Of a stretch of DNA of 64,000 nt, positions 22,246 through 33,535 are shown one piece after another. The translations under genes and the position numbers were made by a program. Below the pieces are notes generated by a model. It did no database searches, was not told the origin of the DNA, and saw only the letters and a list, made by a program, of their open reading frames with translations. Each line of letters starts with the position of its first letter. The stretch's first letter is position 1. This stretch comes from Narthecium ossifragum (taxonomy: Eukaryota > Streptophyta > Magnoliopsida > Dioscoreales > Nartheciaceae): positions 21,867,851 to 21,931,850 of the forward strand of contig OY986973.1 of the NCBI GenBank assembly GCA_963920575.1, written 5' to 3'.

Positions 22246-22413
22246 TGAAATGATTGCTGATTTTTTATGCATTTTTGCTTTGTATTTATTGATGCACATT
22301 GGAATGATTATTGATGCTTTTTTTCCAATTTATAAAGAAATGATTGCTGATGCTTTTCTCTATTTCCTTTGTATTTTTTACAGGACTGTAATTAATTATT
22401 GGAAAGAACAAAC

Positions 22414-25400
22414 ATGTTGAAGGAAGCATTTCCTCAGAAGAAGAGAACTAGCCTTGTGAAAGAGCTACGAAGTTCAAGAATGAAATGGAATGTAAAGCCT
22501 TCATCACAAACAAAATCTTCCTCTGGTTTCACAAAGCAACAACCATGTCAGCCAAACAATCAAGTTGGAAATCAACATGTGCATGACTCATCACATAGAA
22601 GCCCAAATACTAGTACGAGTCGGCCACAAGGAAGTACGTCTCAATCGAAAAAACAAATCAGTCGAAAAGAAAACAATGCTGATGCAAGGAAAAAACGCAA
22701 GCCATTGCACCCACCTGTGTTAATGACTGAGTTTCTCAATGTAGAGGGTGAGAAACAGATGCCAAACACAAGTCAACACAGGTATTCTAATTCACATCAA
22801 CATAGACATTCAAGCTCAGGACAATTGGCTGAACAATCAAAAGATAGTGAAAATCCACAAGCTAATGAAGAGCCAGAGGAGCAGGTTGGATCTCATGAAA
22901 CTCCACGTTCTCCTCGGGTTGAAATTAGTGCTTCAAGTAGGGAAGAAACTGAAATAGAAGGTATAATCAATCTGATTTTTTATCATGTACCATTTTGTTT
23001 ATGTATGTGATTGTTTAAACATGTTTGTTCTATGTCATCAAGATATAAGATGTTGATAGTATACATACTTAATGACTTGATATTAATTGCTTGCCCTGAT
23101 AGGTGTATTGAATAAGAAGCCTAGAAGAACTAGAGGACCTACGATGTGTAGAGCTATTCATTCACAATCTTATGAAGATCGAAAACCCGTTTTTTTCAAT
23201 GAAAGTGGACAGCCAGTAGGACCTGATGATAAGACACTAAATGATTTGAGTTTCTTCTTGGGTACATTGGCAAGGAATTCGCAAAAATGCCCACTCGTTT
23301 ATACTAGCTGGAAAGCAGTTCCAAGAGAGAAGAAGATGCACATGTGGGACTACGTAAATGTATAAACTTAAACTTTTGTGTCCTCTTTAGCAGTTGTTCT
23401 TTTACTGAGGCATTATTGATGATAACTCTTTCTGCAGGACAAGTTCATCCTTCCACCTAATGCTTTGGACTGGGTACTAGGAACAATCCAAGATAGTTGG
23501 AGAATCTACAAGTGTAAACTAAGGAAAATGCATTTCAAGAAATACGACACGGATGCAGAAAGATTGAAAGAACGTCCAAAAAATGTCCCAGAAACACATT
23601 TTAAAATACTACTAAGATATTGGAAGAACAAAAATGTGGAGGTATGAGTTATGTTTTCAATTCAGTTTGAACCACTTTTTTTCTATTGGCTCGTTTTTGC
23701 TGTTGAAATACTTATTCCACTGATATTCTGAGATATGTTATAGTTAATTTCTGTCAAAATTGTTTGTAGGGAGGATTTTTATGCATAGCTTTATCAAGAA
23801 CTTTCAAGCTGCTAGGATTATGCAGTGATTAATTGTTGTATTTGAATAGAATTTGCTGCTAGGATTATGCAGTGATTAATGCATGTATTGAGTGGAGACG
23901 TACAGTTCTACATATTAGTCTAAGGCATAGTCTGAGGCTCATATCTGGGACTGGGAGTCCCATATCTGGCTAGCACACAATGCCAGCCTGATGAGATTCC
24001 TCATCAGTGCCATAGTCTGAGGCTCGTTCAGACGGGTGGTTTAAAAAGTACCATATAAGTGCATGAGCCACACACTTGCATGCACACTTTCTCAATAAAG
24101 GTACTGTTATCGGGTATTCCTTCTTTTAGATGTTTTCCCAAGCCAGCAGTTAAAGTTGAAACCGTAGTTAGAAGTGCAAGCATTCTAGAATAGCAAGAGT
24201 CAGTTCAACTAGAGTAATGAAAGGACATGTGCATCACTTATGGTACCGGCTAGTGATTGATGTTTATTTATTTAAAAGATGACAACTGATGAGCAGTCTT
24301 CTATTCCTTGGTGCTTCCTCTAACAAAGTCCTTTTTGAATTGTGTATCAATATTGCAATATACATATGTTTATGAATGTTGTTATGTCATCTAGAGATGT
24401 TCAGATAAATGGGTTTTTGTTTAAATTTTTTGATGAATCAATATTGCAATATACAAAGTCCTTCTTGATATAGTCTTTTGAAGCTATGAACAACTTGCTC
24501 TTTGACAAAGTCCTTTTTGATGAATCTCTTTAATGAGTTTTATTCTTTTATATGTCTGCATGCTAGCTTTTATCAAATCAGCTTACTGAATAACTCAACC
24601 ATGCTATGGAAGGTTATAAAAACCATTTATATTTGGTTATTATTGATGCTTGATTTATATTTGGTTATCAAATCACCCTAAGTTTTTTTCATATACAATA
24701 AGCTTTGCTTATACTAATCCTATCACCTTTGGTTGCTACCTATTATCGCAGAAAATATGTCAGAAAAATTCAGAAAATAGGTCTAAGCTAGAGTGCATGC
24801 ATCGAGTAGGTCGCCGAGGCTTTGCAAGGATACGTGAAACGCTAGTAAGAGATTTCTTTTGTCCACCTCTTGTTTTTACTTTATTTACTATTACTTATTG
24901 ACTTTTGGCAATTAAATTTATGATGAATTTAACAACAACGATCAAAAAAGGAAAATGGTGCTGAGCCAACACAAGCTGAAATGTTTATAGAAACTCGTAG
25001 GAGCAAAAAAGGAAAGGAGCTAGATTCAGAAACAACGAGGAAAATTGTAAGTTTCTATTATGTCACAAGTCTAATTTAGGAAAAAAAGAGTTTTGAGTTA
25101 TTATTTTGTTTTGAGTTGAGTGATTGTTGGTTTTGTTTTTATTTGTTAGTCTCTTTTAGAGGAGTCAATTCATAATTCTGAAGATGGTGGGATTGATGCA
25201 TTCAATAAACTTTTTGGAAAAGAAAAGGCCGGACGTGTCCGTTGTTATGGGAGAAATGTAACACCGACATCTTTAAAAAGAAAAATGGAATTTGAGGCTA
25301 TGAAGAAGGCACATGAAGAAGAGATAAGTTCTCTCAAAGCTAATCTACAAAATGATGTGCAGACAAAGATGGAGGCCGTTCTACTTGCTCTACAGCAAAA

Positions 25401-25758
25401 CAATCCTAGTTTAGTCATCCCATCCAATCTTTTTGCTCCATTATTGAGCTCACATCATAGCACTGAACCTACTGGACAAGATGGGACACAACGATCACTT
25501 GTACGGTCATCCACATCAACACATAATCCATCATTGCAGCAGGTGCTCTTTGTTTTATAATTATGATTGTATAATTGGTAATATCTTTGGTAGTGTTTCC
25601 TACTAGTTATGTTTGAATTTGTATTAATTTATATGTTTTGGTTAATGCAGGATCAAAATTTACAAGGAGACGAAACTTTTTCAGAAACTGATCAAGATAT
25701 TGATGTTGGTAATATGAGGGGTGACGATCTTGATGATGTGCTTGGAGATGATGTTTAG
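22414..25758 (+). CDS. Transposase_24 (TNPA-like) accessory protein of the CACTA element
   Basis: Probable exons: 22414-22960, 23103-23359, 23438-23641, 24751-24843, about 24951-25046, 25150-25542, 25651-25758. All frames join through the first three exons and the last two; the middle joins are less certain. Motifs include RRTRGPTMCRAIH, FILPPNALDWVLGTI, RRGFARIRE, AEMFIETRRSKKGKELDS and GRVRCYGRNVTPTSLKRK, typical of the Ptta/En/Spm family 24 proteins, followed by an acidic tail. In En/Spm the matching product binds the subterminal repeats. The coding part looks intact, so this gene may still be expressed even though its transposase partner is broken. Confidence 0.8.
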
Positions 25759-25959
25759 TTCCTTGTGGAATTAGTGTCAATCAAAGAAGACAATGTGCTT
25801 TAGTCTTAACTAGTGAAAACAAAGTGTTTACTTTTTACCTACAAACGACAATGGTTATGGGATTGATTGATGTATTAGTTCTTTTTGGACACAACTTATT
25901 ATCTAATTTGTTTCCTATACTATCGGATTTATGGATTTATTTTGGCTTAGTATATCTAA

Positions 25960-26650
25960 TTTGTTGCTTATAAAAGTTAGAAACCGTTGTGAAAAAAATA
26001 AAAACTCGTTGCCTATAAAATTAGAAATCGTTGTATAAAACTTTCAAATTCGTTGCCTATAAAAAATACAATATATTGCAGAAACTTTGCTAACCGTTGC
26101 TTATGAACAACTAGGACCGTTGCAACAAAATTAAAAAACGTTGTGTCAAATTCATAAACTCGTTGCCTATAAAAATTAAAACTGTTGCCTAAGATTTGAA
26201 AACCCGTTGCTTATAAGAACTACACGACCGTTGCTTTAAAAAAACAATGTTGCTTATAAAAAATTAAAACCGTTGTGCCAGACTACACAACCGTTGCCTG
26301 TAAAAGATCTGAACCGTTACATAAAGTTGCAAGTCCGTTGCTTATAAAAATAAATAACCGTTGCTTATAAATTTCCGAACCTGTTGCGTAAATAAATAAA
26401 CCGTTGCCAAAGTCATCCTCAAACTGTTAGATATGGGGTTATAAAAACCGTTGTATATTATGAGTGTTAAGTAATGTTTTGTCCACCGTTGCCTATTCTT
26501 TACAAAAAACTGTTGCCTATATAAATAGGCAACAATGGATTACGCAACAAGTAGAATAACCGTTGCCTCAGGTTATGGCAACGGTTTTATCCACTTAAGC
26601 AACAGATTTATCCGCTTAAGCAACAGATTTCTAGCGTTGTTATAAACAAA
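25960..26650. repeat. CACTA 3' subterminal repeats
   Basis: About 20 copies of CCGTTGCCTATAAA or close variants (CCGTTGCTTATAAA, CCGTTGTGCC) recur every 20-45 bp, in the orientation opposite to the 5' set. They end in TGTTGTAGTG. Confidence 0.9.
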
Positions 26651-29072
26651 GAATGTTGTAGTGCTCAAAGTACTAGAACCACTTTGATTTATTCACCAAA
26701 TATCCATTCGTTGATGTTAGTCATTCCGATGAAGACTTCTTACGAATCTTTGTTGAGCGGTAGGGGTTCTAGTCATTCACCTATCGACTAGTTAAAACCA
26801 TTAACGCTTAATTGAATTGCTTTTATCCTAGGAAAACCTAGTAAGTTCTTTATTACGGATTAGAAATCTCTTGGTTGTTTATCCTATTATTATTCAGTTT
26901 AGTTTAATCTTAGTTAAGAATAATTTAAACCCAAAAATCATTCTCTTTATCAATCTTTTGATTTAGAACTATACGAGGTAATTATACTTAACACTTCTTT
27001 TCCCTGTGGATTCGACTCGGACTCATTGCTATCTTCCCATAAAGTAGTTAGTTAGTGATTCGGATTATAAATTTCTAATTTTGGCGTTCTTGTTAAGACC
27101 ACGACACTTTTCAAGGCGTGTCAGGAACACAACAGTGTCGTCCTCAAGCAAAGCCTGGGTGTACACATGGGCCCTATAACCCCACTCCATGTCCCTGTCA
27201 GCAGGAAACCAACACTGTTGTCTCACAAGCAGGAAACAGACACTGCTGGCGGGAATCCAACCCGCTGAGTAGGCACACCCTCTACCCAAGAGACATGGAC
27301 CTCTAAACCTCAATCAACAATTGCAGCCAACTAAACAATCACCTCGAATCATCATATTATTAAAACAGATTAAATCCTAGACCTTGCTACCCAACCTCGC
27401 CCCTGAGGCTAGATCCGACCTATCTGAGAGCCTCGGATCCGTGCTATGCTCATGTACAAACAGAAGTGTAAGCATGCAACAGGATGTCAGATAAAACACA
27501 AGTCCGGGCATAGCCAACAACTCGCCAAGGGTATTCATAGCATCGGTCTAAAATAAAGCGGAAGAAGTAGGTACTCAGGCCTACAAACGGGATACAACCC
27601 AAACTAAACTATCAAACAGCTATGACAACAATATAATAATATTTTAATGAAAGCTGAGGGCGTAATTAAGGCCCATTTAATCTACACATCCCAAGGGAGG
27701 CGCAACTCCCCTTGTTCAACCACAAACCACACACGGGCTTAAAATAATATATATCCAAGATATGATTAAAATAATCGATCTACAGAAATCAAACCAATTA
27801 TATCACGAAACTCGGAAAAATCTTATCTTTCAATCTAGCTATCCGATTGACATAAAACTTGATATTCCTACTCAATAGCATACCCCGAATCACATATCCG
27901 AAAACTGGATTGATCGGATAAACGAAAATAGATCAAGATCTACAATTTCGATAAAATCTCAGATTTCATAAACTAATCAACATCCTATTGCAAATAACTT
28001 GGATTAAAACCAAACTTTTCAGATCTCTTCCAACGAACATCAATATAATTCCCTCCAAAAATCAGCTCAATTAAATACGGAAAAACCACTTAAATTCTCA
28101 ATTTAAACCAACTACCTTGTTTCAGCACAGACAGCCTATTTAATTCACTCGAAATTTTCCGTAGCTCCAAAAATCATGAAATCAATTGGAAATGAAATCT
28201 AACTTAGACAGCTACAACTTTCATGTAGAATATCAACTGAGATCATGCACGTACATCTCGGAAAACAAGCTATAACACTGTTGTTCTGTTAGAAAAGAAA
28301 ATCCGGGAAATAGATCAAGGAAAAACCCACTTAAATCCGGTTTAAATCCAACCAAAATCCAATCAAGCTTCAAACATATGTTAATCATACTTAGAATAAC
28401 CATCTATCATAGATTGATCAGCAATTTAGGCAATAAAACAACCAAGAACACCTAAACAAGCCCTAGGGTTAGAATCCTACCTCACTACGCTTAATCCACG
28501 ATTGAGCCTCCGTTAATCCGTGCAAGAGAGGTAAGGATCTGCTTCTCCCCTTACTGCCGACCTCTCCAAGCTGCTGGAACGTCATTAGCCATGAAACCCT
28601 AGCCTCAAGCGGAGAGAAGGAGGAGAAGAAGAAAAAAAGGAAAACAGAGGCGGTTCGCAGGCTACTTATAGGCCCGAGTCCGATCGGTCGCTCCCCGAGC
28701 GATCGATCGGACTAGGTTGGTTCGCGTCCTTATCCGGACACGTCAGAGGCAGTGCCGACCTCGAATCCGACCGATCGCTCCACTCGCTCCCTGGAGCGAT
28801 CGATCGGTTTGGGCTGGCAGCTGTCCTAAAGACAACTTCTGCGTACCCGAACTCAGATCTTTCGATCCCAAGTTCGCCTAAGGTTCTAATAAGCACAAAT
28901 AACAAACAAAGGGGATGTGTATGTACATCACGGGTGTGGAACCAACTACCAAGGCATAATTTACCAATTGCCCTTGGGGTATTCGCGATCAATCCGGTCG
29001 TGAAACAAGGCCAAACAGGCCAGACCCTCGACCGACCACGGTCGGACCGGGTTAGAGGAACGGGTCCTCACA

Positions 29073-30469
29073 TCCAACCTCTTGACTTATTAGCCTCAAC
29101 TAGATAAAAATTATTATCCAAATATTTATGCCTCAATTTTTCAATATCATTCATTGGTGATATATATCCTCTCGATGAATATAGAGAATGATCTTTGAAG
29201 CAATTTTAGTAAATAATAGTGGCTCTTTTTTCACCATTGCTGCATAATTAACTGATGAGGCATTGCCTCCATCATTTACCCTGGCGGTAAGCTCATGAAG
29301 AATTTCTTCATGTTCTGAGATTAAATTTCTCAAATTGTTTTCATGGGAAATATTTTTCCCTTTACTGCCCTTATTCTGGCGAATTATGGATCTCTAGGTT
29401 TCACCCGGAACATTGCCTCTACCTCAGCCACATCTCCCCCCAAAATTATGGGAAGAATTGTAAGAAGAATTACCATGTTTTCATTTTGACCCTGTAAAAA
29501 TTCACGGGTAAGAAAATCTGGTCAACAATTATTTTTACCTTTAATGTATTCAATTGTGAAGTCAAAGACTGATAATTCAGCTTGCCATCTTGCAAAAATT
29601 TGTTTGGATGTTAAAATTTTTACATCCTTTTCTATAACATTTTTAGCAGAGCTAATCAATTTTGAGAATAAAATACTGATTCAAGATATCATCTTGAAAT
29701 TTATATAAACATTTAATAATAGAAAGCATTTCTTTCTTTAGAGTAAAATAATTCATCTGAGTAGAATTCCATTTTTCAGAAGTAAATCTAACCAAGACCT
29801 ATTTATTTGAGTCTGGATTTACTTGCTTAAGAATTCCACCGTAACCAATATCACTCCCATCAGTCTCAATAATTTTCTTCCAATTAGGATTTGATCAATG
29901 AACACAAGGTAAAATTTTTTACTTTAGATTTAATTAATCTAACAACGCGAGTGTGCTCATCGGTCCAAGGAGAATGATTCTTTTTTAAGCTATTATATAA
30001 AATAGACACATCCTTGGCCAAATCATGATAATAGTCAGCTACATAGTTTAGAGCTCCTAAAAATCTCTATAACTGAGTAGTGTCAATTATAATATCAAGA
30101 AATTTTGAAGCAAATTTTATACTTCTATTTATAGGGACAATCGTACCTTGACCAATATTATGACCAAGAAATCTAATTTCAATTTGAAATAATTTCAGTT
30201 TTGGAGCAGAAATAACTAATCCATTCTTTATGGCAAGATTTCTAAATATCTCTAAATGCTTGTAATGCTGATCTAAATCATTTGAGAAAATTAATATGTC
30301 ATTTATATATGATAACACAAAATTAGAATAAGGATTAAAAATATCATTCATAATATTCTGAAATTCTGATGGGACATTTTTTAACCCAAATGGCATTACA
30401 TTCAATTCAAAATGACCGAATGGAACGTTGAACACCATTTTATAACGATCAATAGCCAAGTTGTCGTAG
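29073..30469 (-). pseudogene. Endogenous caulimovirid reverse transcriptase, RNase H and start of second ORF (degraded)
   Basis: The minus-strand frame 30459-30067 is a pararetroviral reverse transcriptase core: MPFGLKNVPSEFQNIMNDIF and RFLGHNI, with the active-site motif altered to YIND, losing one catalytic aspartate. Downstream, through stops, come RNase H-like words (ARWQAELSVFDFTIEYIKG, then DFLTREF) near 29530-29600, and then a new ORF region rich in charged residues (29333-29151). The RT is truncated at its 5' end at about 30469. Order on the minus strand is RT, RNase H, second ORF, primer site, as in florendo- and petuvirus-like genomes. It is an old integrated fragment that cannot make virus. 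Confidence 0.8.
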
Positions 30470-30569
30470 AATCCGTAGAAAGCTGTGACAAGGTAGGGGG
30501 GTCACAAAAAGTTCTTGCACACTGCCCCCTTGCTTGCTCCCTCCCGTAAACAATAGCCAAGTTGTCGTA
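30450..30569. repeat. 20-bp direct repeat at the virus/Harbinger junction
   Basis: CAATAGCCAAGTTGTCGTAG occurs at about 30450-30469 and again at about 30549-30568. The first copy ends the viral sequence and the second belongs to the Myb/SANT-like reading frame. The 80 bp between them resembles neither. This may be a junction formed by repair or a coincidental shared word. Confidence 0.7.
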
Positions 30570-30851
30570 GTCATCGATAGGCTTGTTGACATAGGGGGCA
30601 TCTTTTGGGTTTGCCTATGAATGAGAAAACACATTCTAAGCAAATACATGTGTTTATTCTAAATAATATTGATAGCTTAAACAAAAAAAGGCAATGTATA
30701 CCATCAAGTATGTGGATGCCACCTCATCATCCAACACAATCTTCTTCTCAACTTCGATCCAATTAGCCCCGCTTAACTTCTTGACTCTTTGAATCGCTTT
30801 CCAGTTATTCCTCAGGTGTCTAATATGGTAGTTGGTATTCATCTCCGTCAA
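30546..30851 (-). pseudogene. Myb/SANT-like domain remnant (PIF/Harbinger ORF1 type)
   Basis: The minus strand reads NYHIRHLRNNWKAIQRVKKL then SGANWIEVEKKIVLDDEVAS, and in another frame YVNKPIDDYDNLAIVY. This matches the plant Myb/SANT-like domain that accompanies PIF/Harbinger transposases. The two parts are out of frame or separated by an intron whose donor is unclear. It lies downstream of the transposase relic on the same strand. Confidence 0.65.
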
Positions 30852-30939
30852 TTCCTGCCTTAAGGAGATAAGAAACGGGTCTCACTGCATAACCAGCGTC
30901 ACGTAGGTAGAATTTACCTGCACCATTATAAGTTCTATG

Positions 30940-31772
30940 TTAGTTTAATGATTAAAAAGTCATAATTGATACGATTATTGTAAGCAAGGGAACATACCCT
31001 CATGAATCTTTAAGCCGTTAGGCCTTTCCAAGGTATCTCGTAGTATGAAAGCATCGTGAGCGGAATACATAAGTGAACTTCAAGTCGAAGTCCATGACAG
31101 CTAAGACATTCTGGTTTTCGCCCTCGAAATGGAGCAACCATTTCTGCATGCAATGATGCTTGGACATGTGTCCCATCATGGCATCAACACAATTCTAGAA
31201 AATTCAGAAATATGTATCAAGCTATATAAGGGCAACTACTATGCTACCGATCAAAGGACATTGTGGGTGTGAATTACCTTGAACTATGACAGGTATTTTT
31301 TCCGCAATGATATGTACGGATGTATGGTCACATTCGGAGGACGTTTGTATTCTTCATGGAGCGCCAAAATGGCCCTCAATATCAAATTGAAATATCTAGA
31401 AACGGTCTCACCAGACCTTTGGAAATTATGCCTAATTACCCTATTACGAACATTGTGTCCCGCAATGTGGAGGAACATGAATGCCTGCTCCGAAGCTTCT
31501 AACAATCACCTCACCCTCAACTTTTCACATAGTTGGAAAAAGGGTGTCGTTCGCATTCTTACCATGCCAATGCTAATGGTGTCATTACCTGCCATTAGCA
31601 TTTGAACATAATTTTCTCTATGAATATTTCTAATCACATAGGACTTTCGTCTCCTTCGAAGTATTTTCATTACACAAACAATCACGACCATTGCAACAAC
31701 CATTACACTGAAAGCAACATCTTGTTTTGCTTGCATCTCTTCCTCGTTTTCCATCTCTTGCTCGTTTTCCAT
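30940..31772 (-). pseudogene. PIF/Harbinger (ALP1/HARBI1-like) transposase, broken
   Basis: From 31772 the frame encodes an acidic leader, a possible hydrophobic stretch, then MRTTPFFQLCEKLRV. A TGA at 31508-31506 stands where relatives have Gly (RGLL). The same frame continues EASEQAFMFLHI and FQRSGETVSRYFNLILRAI to 31284. A further part near 31100-31260 carries FDLKFTYVF, the start of the DDE region, with frame changes. It is a degraded copy. No terminal inverted repeats were identified, so the full element cannot be bounded. Confidence 0.8.
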
Positions 31773-32180
31773 CTCTTGATTCTTTTCTAAATAGTTATTC
31801 CACGATTCAATTACAAAACTTTCAACAAATTCTCAGTAACAAATGCCAACATCATGATGCTTCCCTCCATATCAAAAGGCAATACACAGAAAATAAATCA
31901 AAGAGACATCAAGGCATAGCAAGTCCATATCAAAATCCGAAAAATTTGCTCAGATGAGGGAGACAAGTTCATGATTCAAGCATATTGACAAAGAATATCA
32001 ATTAGTTCAAGACTCCCAACAAAAATAAGCTTTTTAGCGCCAATAAGAAATATTGCAAAGATGAAACATGTGGTTTGCCGCCAATATACAGACAAACAAC
32101 ATCGATCCATTGTATAGAAGAAAGCAAAAAATTAGAACAATGGAAAATATGTGAGAAGTGATACCTTGAGAGCAGTTTTC
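31773..32180. other. Gene-free spacer
   Basis: AT-rich sequence between the Harbinger relic and the minisatellite. I see no exon or repeat that I can name. Confidence 0.5.
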
Positions 32181-32199
32181 AGGTGCATAGGGTGGTTTT

Positions 32200-32895
32200 G
32201 CAACGGCGAGGAAGGCCATGCGATGTCGGCAAAGGCCAGGGAGAGGTCGTAAGACCTCATGGGGTGGCTTTAGGTGCACGGAGTGGCAGCTGGATCATGG
32301 ATTCCGGTGATGGGGCTTTAGGTGCACGGAGTGGCAGTTGGATCATGGATTCCGGTGATGGGCGTGGGCGTCGAGGCGGTGATGAGAGCTCTAGATTTGG
32401 CCTCCGAGGAAGAGGGGAAGGAGATAGGGGAAGAGAGCTATGGATCTGGCCTCTGAGGAAGAGGGGCAGGAGATAGGGGAAGGAGGTGAACGGGTGGTGA
32501 CGAGAGCTCTGGATCTGGCCTCCGAGGATGAGGGGCAGGAGATAGGGGAAGGAGGCGAACGGGTGGTGACGAGAGCTCTGGATCTAGCCTCCGAGGAAGA
32601 GTGGAAGGAGATAGAGGAAGATAGCTTTGGATCTGGCCTCCGAGGAGGAGGGGAAGGAGATAAGGGAAGAGAGCACTGGATCTAGCTGGTGAGGAAGAGG
32701 GGAAGGAGATAGGGGAAGTGATCTCATGATCTGGCCGCCGAGGAAGAGGGGAAGAGAGCTATGGATCTGGCCGCACGAGGAAGAGGGGAAGAGAGCTCTG
32801 GATCTGGCCTTCGAGGAAGAGGGGAAGGAGATAGGGGAAGAGAGCTCTAGATCTGGCCGTCGAGGAAGAGGGGAAGAGAGCTTTGAAAGTTGTAG
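32200..32895. repeat. GA-rich minisatellite
   Basis: It begins with a doubled 48-bp unit (GGCTTTAGGTGCACGGAGTG, about 32267 and 32309). From about 32380 a variable unit of about 45-70 bp (GAGCTCTGGATCTGGCCTCC, then GAGGAAGAGGGGAAGGAGAT) repeats about ten times. Open frames across it reflect the repeat composition and are not called as genes. Confidence 0.85.
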
Positions 32896-33183
32896 CTCTT
32901 GATGTATCAACCTCTCTCCTACTTAAACCCTTTATTTTTAATCGAATTTCTTGTATTTCTTCTCAAATCATACTTAAACCTGAAATCAAACAATAAGATA
33001 TCAAATACACCTACTTTTAGCTAAACAAAAGTAATTTAAGGGGTTTAATTATATATAATATGTGACTTCTCAACATGTATATATTGAACTCCGTCAATAA
33101 ATTGAACAACAATTTCAATTTTCCTGAGATTTTATTTATTTGGATATCAAGAAGACAAGAACTATCAGATAAATAAAGGGATT

Positions 33184-33430
33184 CTATAAACTAGGAAACA
33201 TTCGACCTCTCTCCTGGTTTAAGTCTACTAGCTCTCCATTGGACATCAAGAATTCAGACAAGGATTTCTATAAATTCGAAAGCCTTCTCTCCTAGTTTAA
33301 GTCTACTCTCCATTGGACGTCAAGAACTCAGATATATAAAGGGTTTTTATAAACTAGGAAACATTCGACCTCTCTCCTAGTTTAAGTCTAATTCAGACGA
33401 GGATTTCTATAAATTCGAGAGCCCTTCTCT
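33184..33430. repeat. Duplicated promoter block upstream of the first NAC gene
   Basis: A block of about 165 bp is present nearly twice: CTATAAACTAGGAAACATTC at about 33187 and 33351, and GATTTCTATAAATTCGA at about 33264 and 33401. A related single copy (TTCTATAAACTAGGTGTG) lies at 37743 upstream of the second NAC gene. Each copy includes a TATA-like TATAAA word and a CTCTCCTAGTTTAAG word, so core promoter elements may be duplicated. Confidence 0.75.
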
Positions 33431-33535
33431 CCTAGTTTCCATCTTCTCATCACCTGAGCTCTTCTTGAAATACCCTGTCTCTTGTCTCTCTCTTCTCTAA
33501 GTTCTCTTCCCTCGTGTAGAGCTCTCTCTCTGGTA

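Larger units (their letters stand above)
17152..26663 (+). mobile_element. CACTA (En/Spm) DNA transposon, 9512 bp, complete ends
   Basis: Termini are CACTACAACA and TGTTGTAGTG, flanked by the 3-bp duplication CTC (17149-17151 and 26664-26666). Subterminal regions carry many short repeats in opposite orientation at the two ends. Two genes lie inside on the plus strand: a TNP2-type transposase and a Transposase_24 (TNPA-like) gene. The transposase lacks its core and has a stop, so the element is probably non-autonomous but may be mobilised in trans. It is the innermost and youngest of four nested elements. Confidence 0.96.
16050..27123 (+). mobile_element. Solo LTR of family B (Athila/Tat-like), interrupted by a CACTA element
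   Basis: It starts TGATAACGCGTGAAAAGTG and ends CACTTTTCAAGGCGTGTCA. Both flanks read GGAAC (16045-16049 and 27124-27128), a perfect 5-bp duplication. The LTR itself is 16050-17151 plus 26667-27123, about 1.56 kb. It has CCTATAAATAGACC near 16598 and the word TCCCTGTGGATTCGACTC near its end, as in many Ty3 Athila/Tat LTRs. It has no internal region, so it is solo. It is inserted in the family A LTR. Confidence 0.88.
15489..29072 (-). mobile_element. Solo LTR of family A (Del/Tekay-like), interrupted
   Basis: Read on the minus strand, the LTR starts TGTGAGGACCCGTTCCTC (29072) and ends TCGGGGTGTGACA (15489). Flanks TCCAG (15484-15488) and TCCAA (29073-29077) are a 5-bp duplication with one mismatch. 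The LTR sequence itself is 15489-16049 plus 27124-29072, about 2.5 kb, the same length as the intact copy at 55629. A TATA box (CTATAAGTAGCC) lies near 28668, with GATCGATCGG words just upstream. No internal retrotransposon sequence follows, so it is a solo LTR. The chromovirus Del/Tekay assignment rests on the LTR terminus only. Confidence 0.88.
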
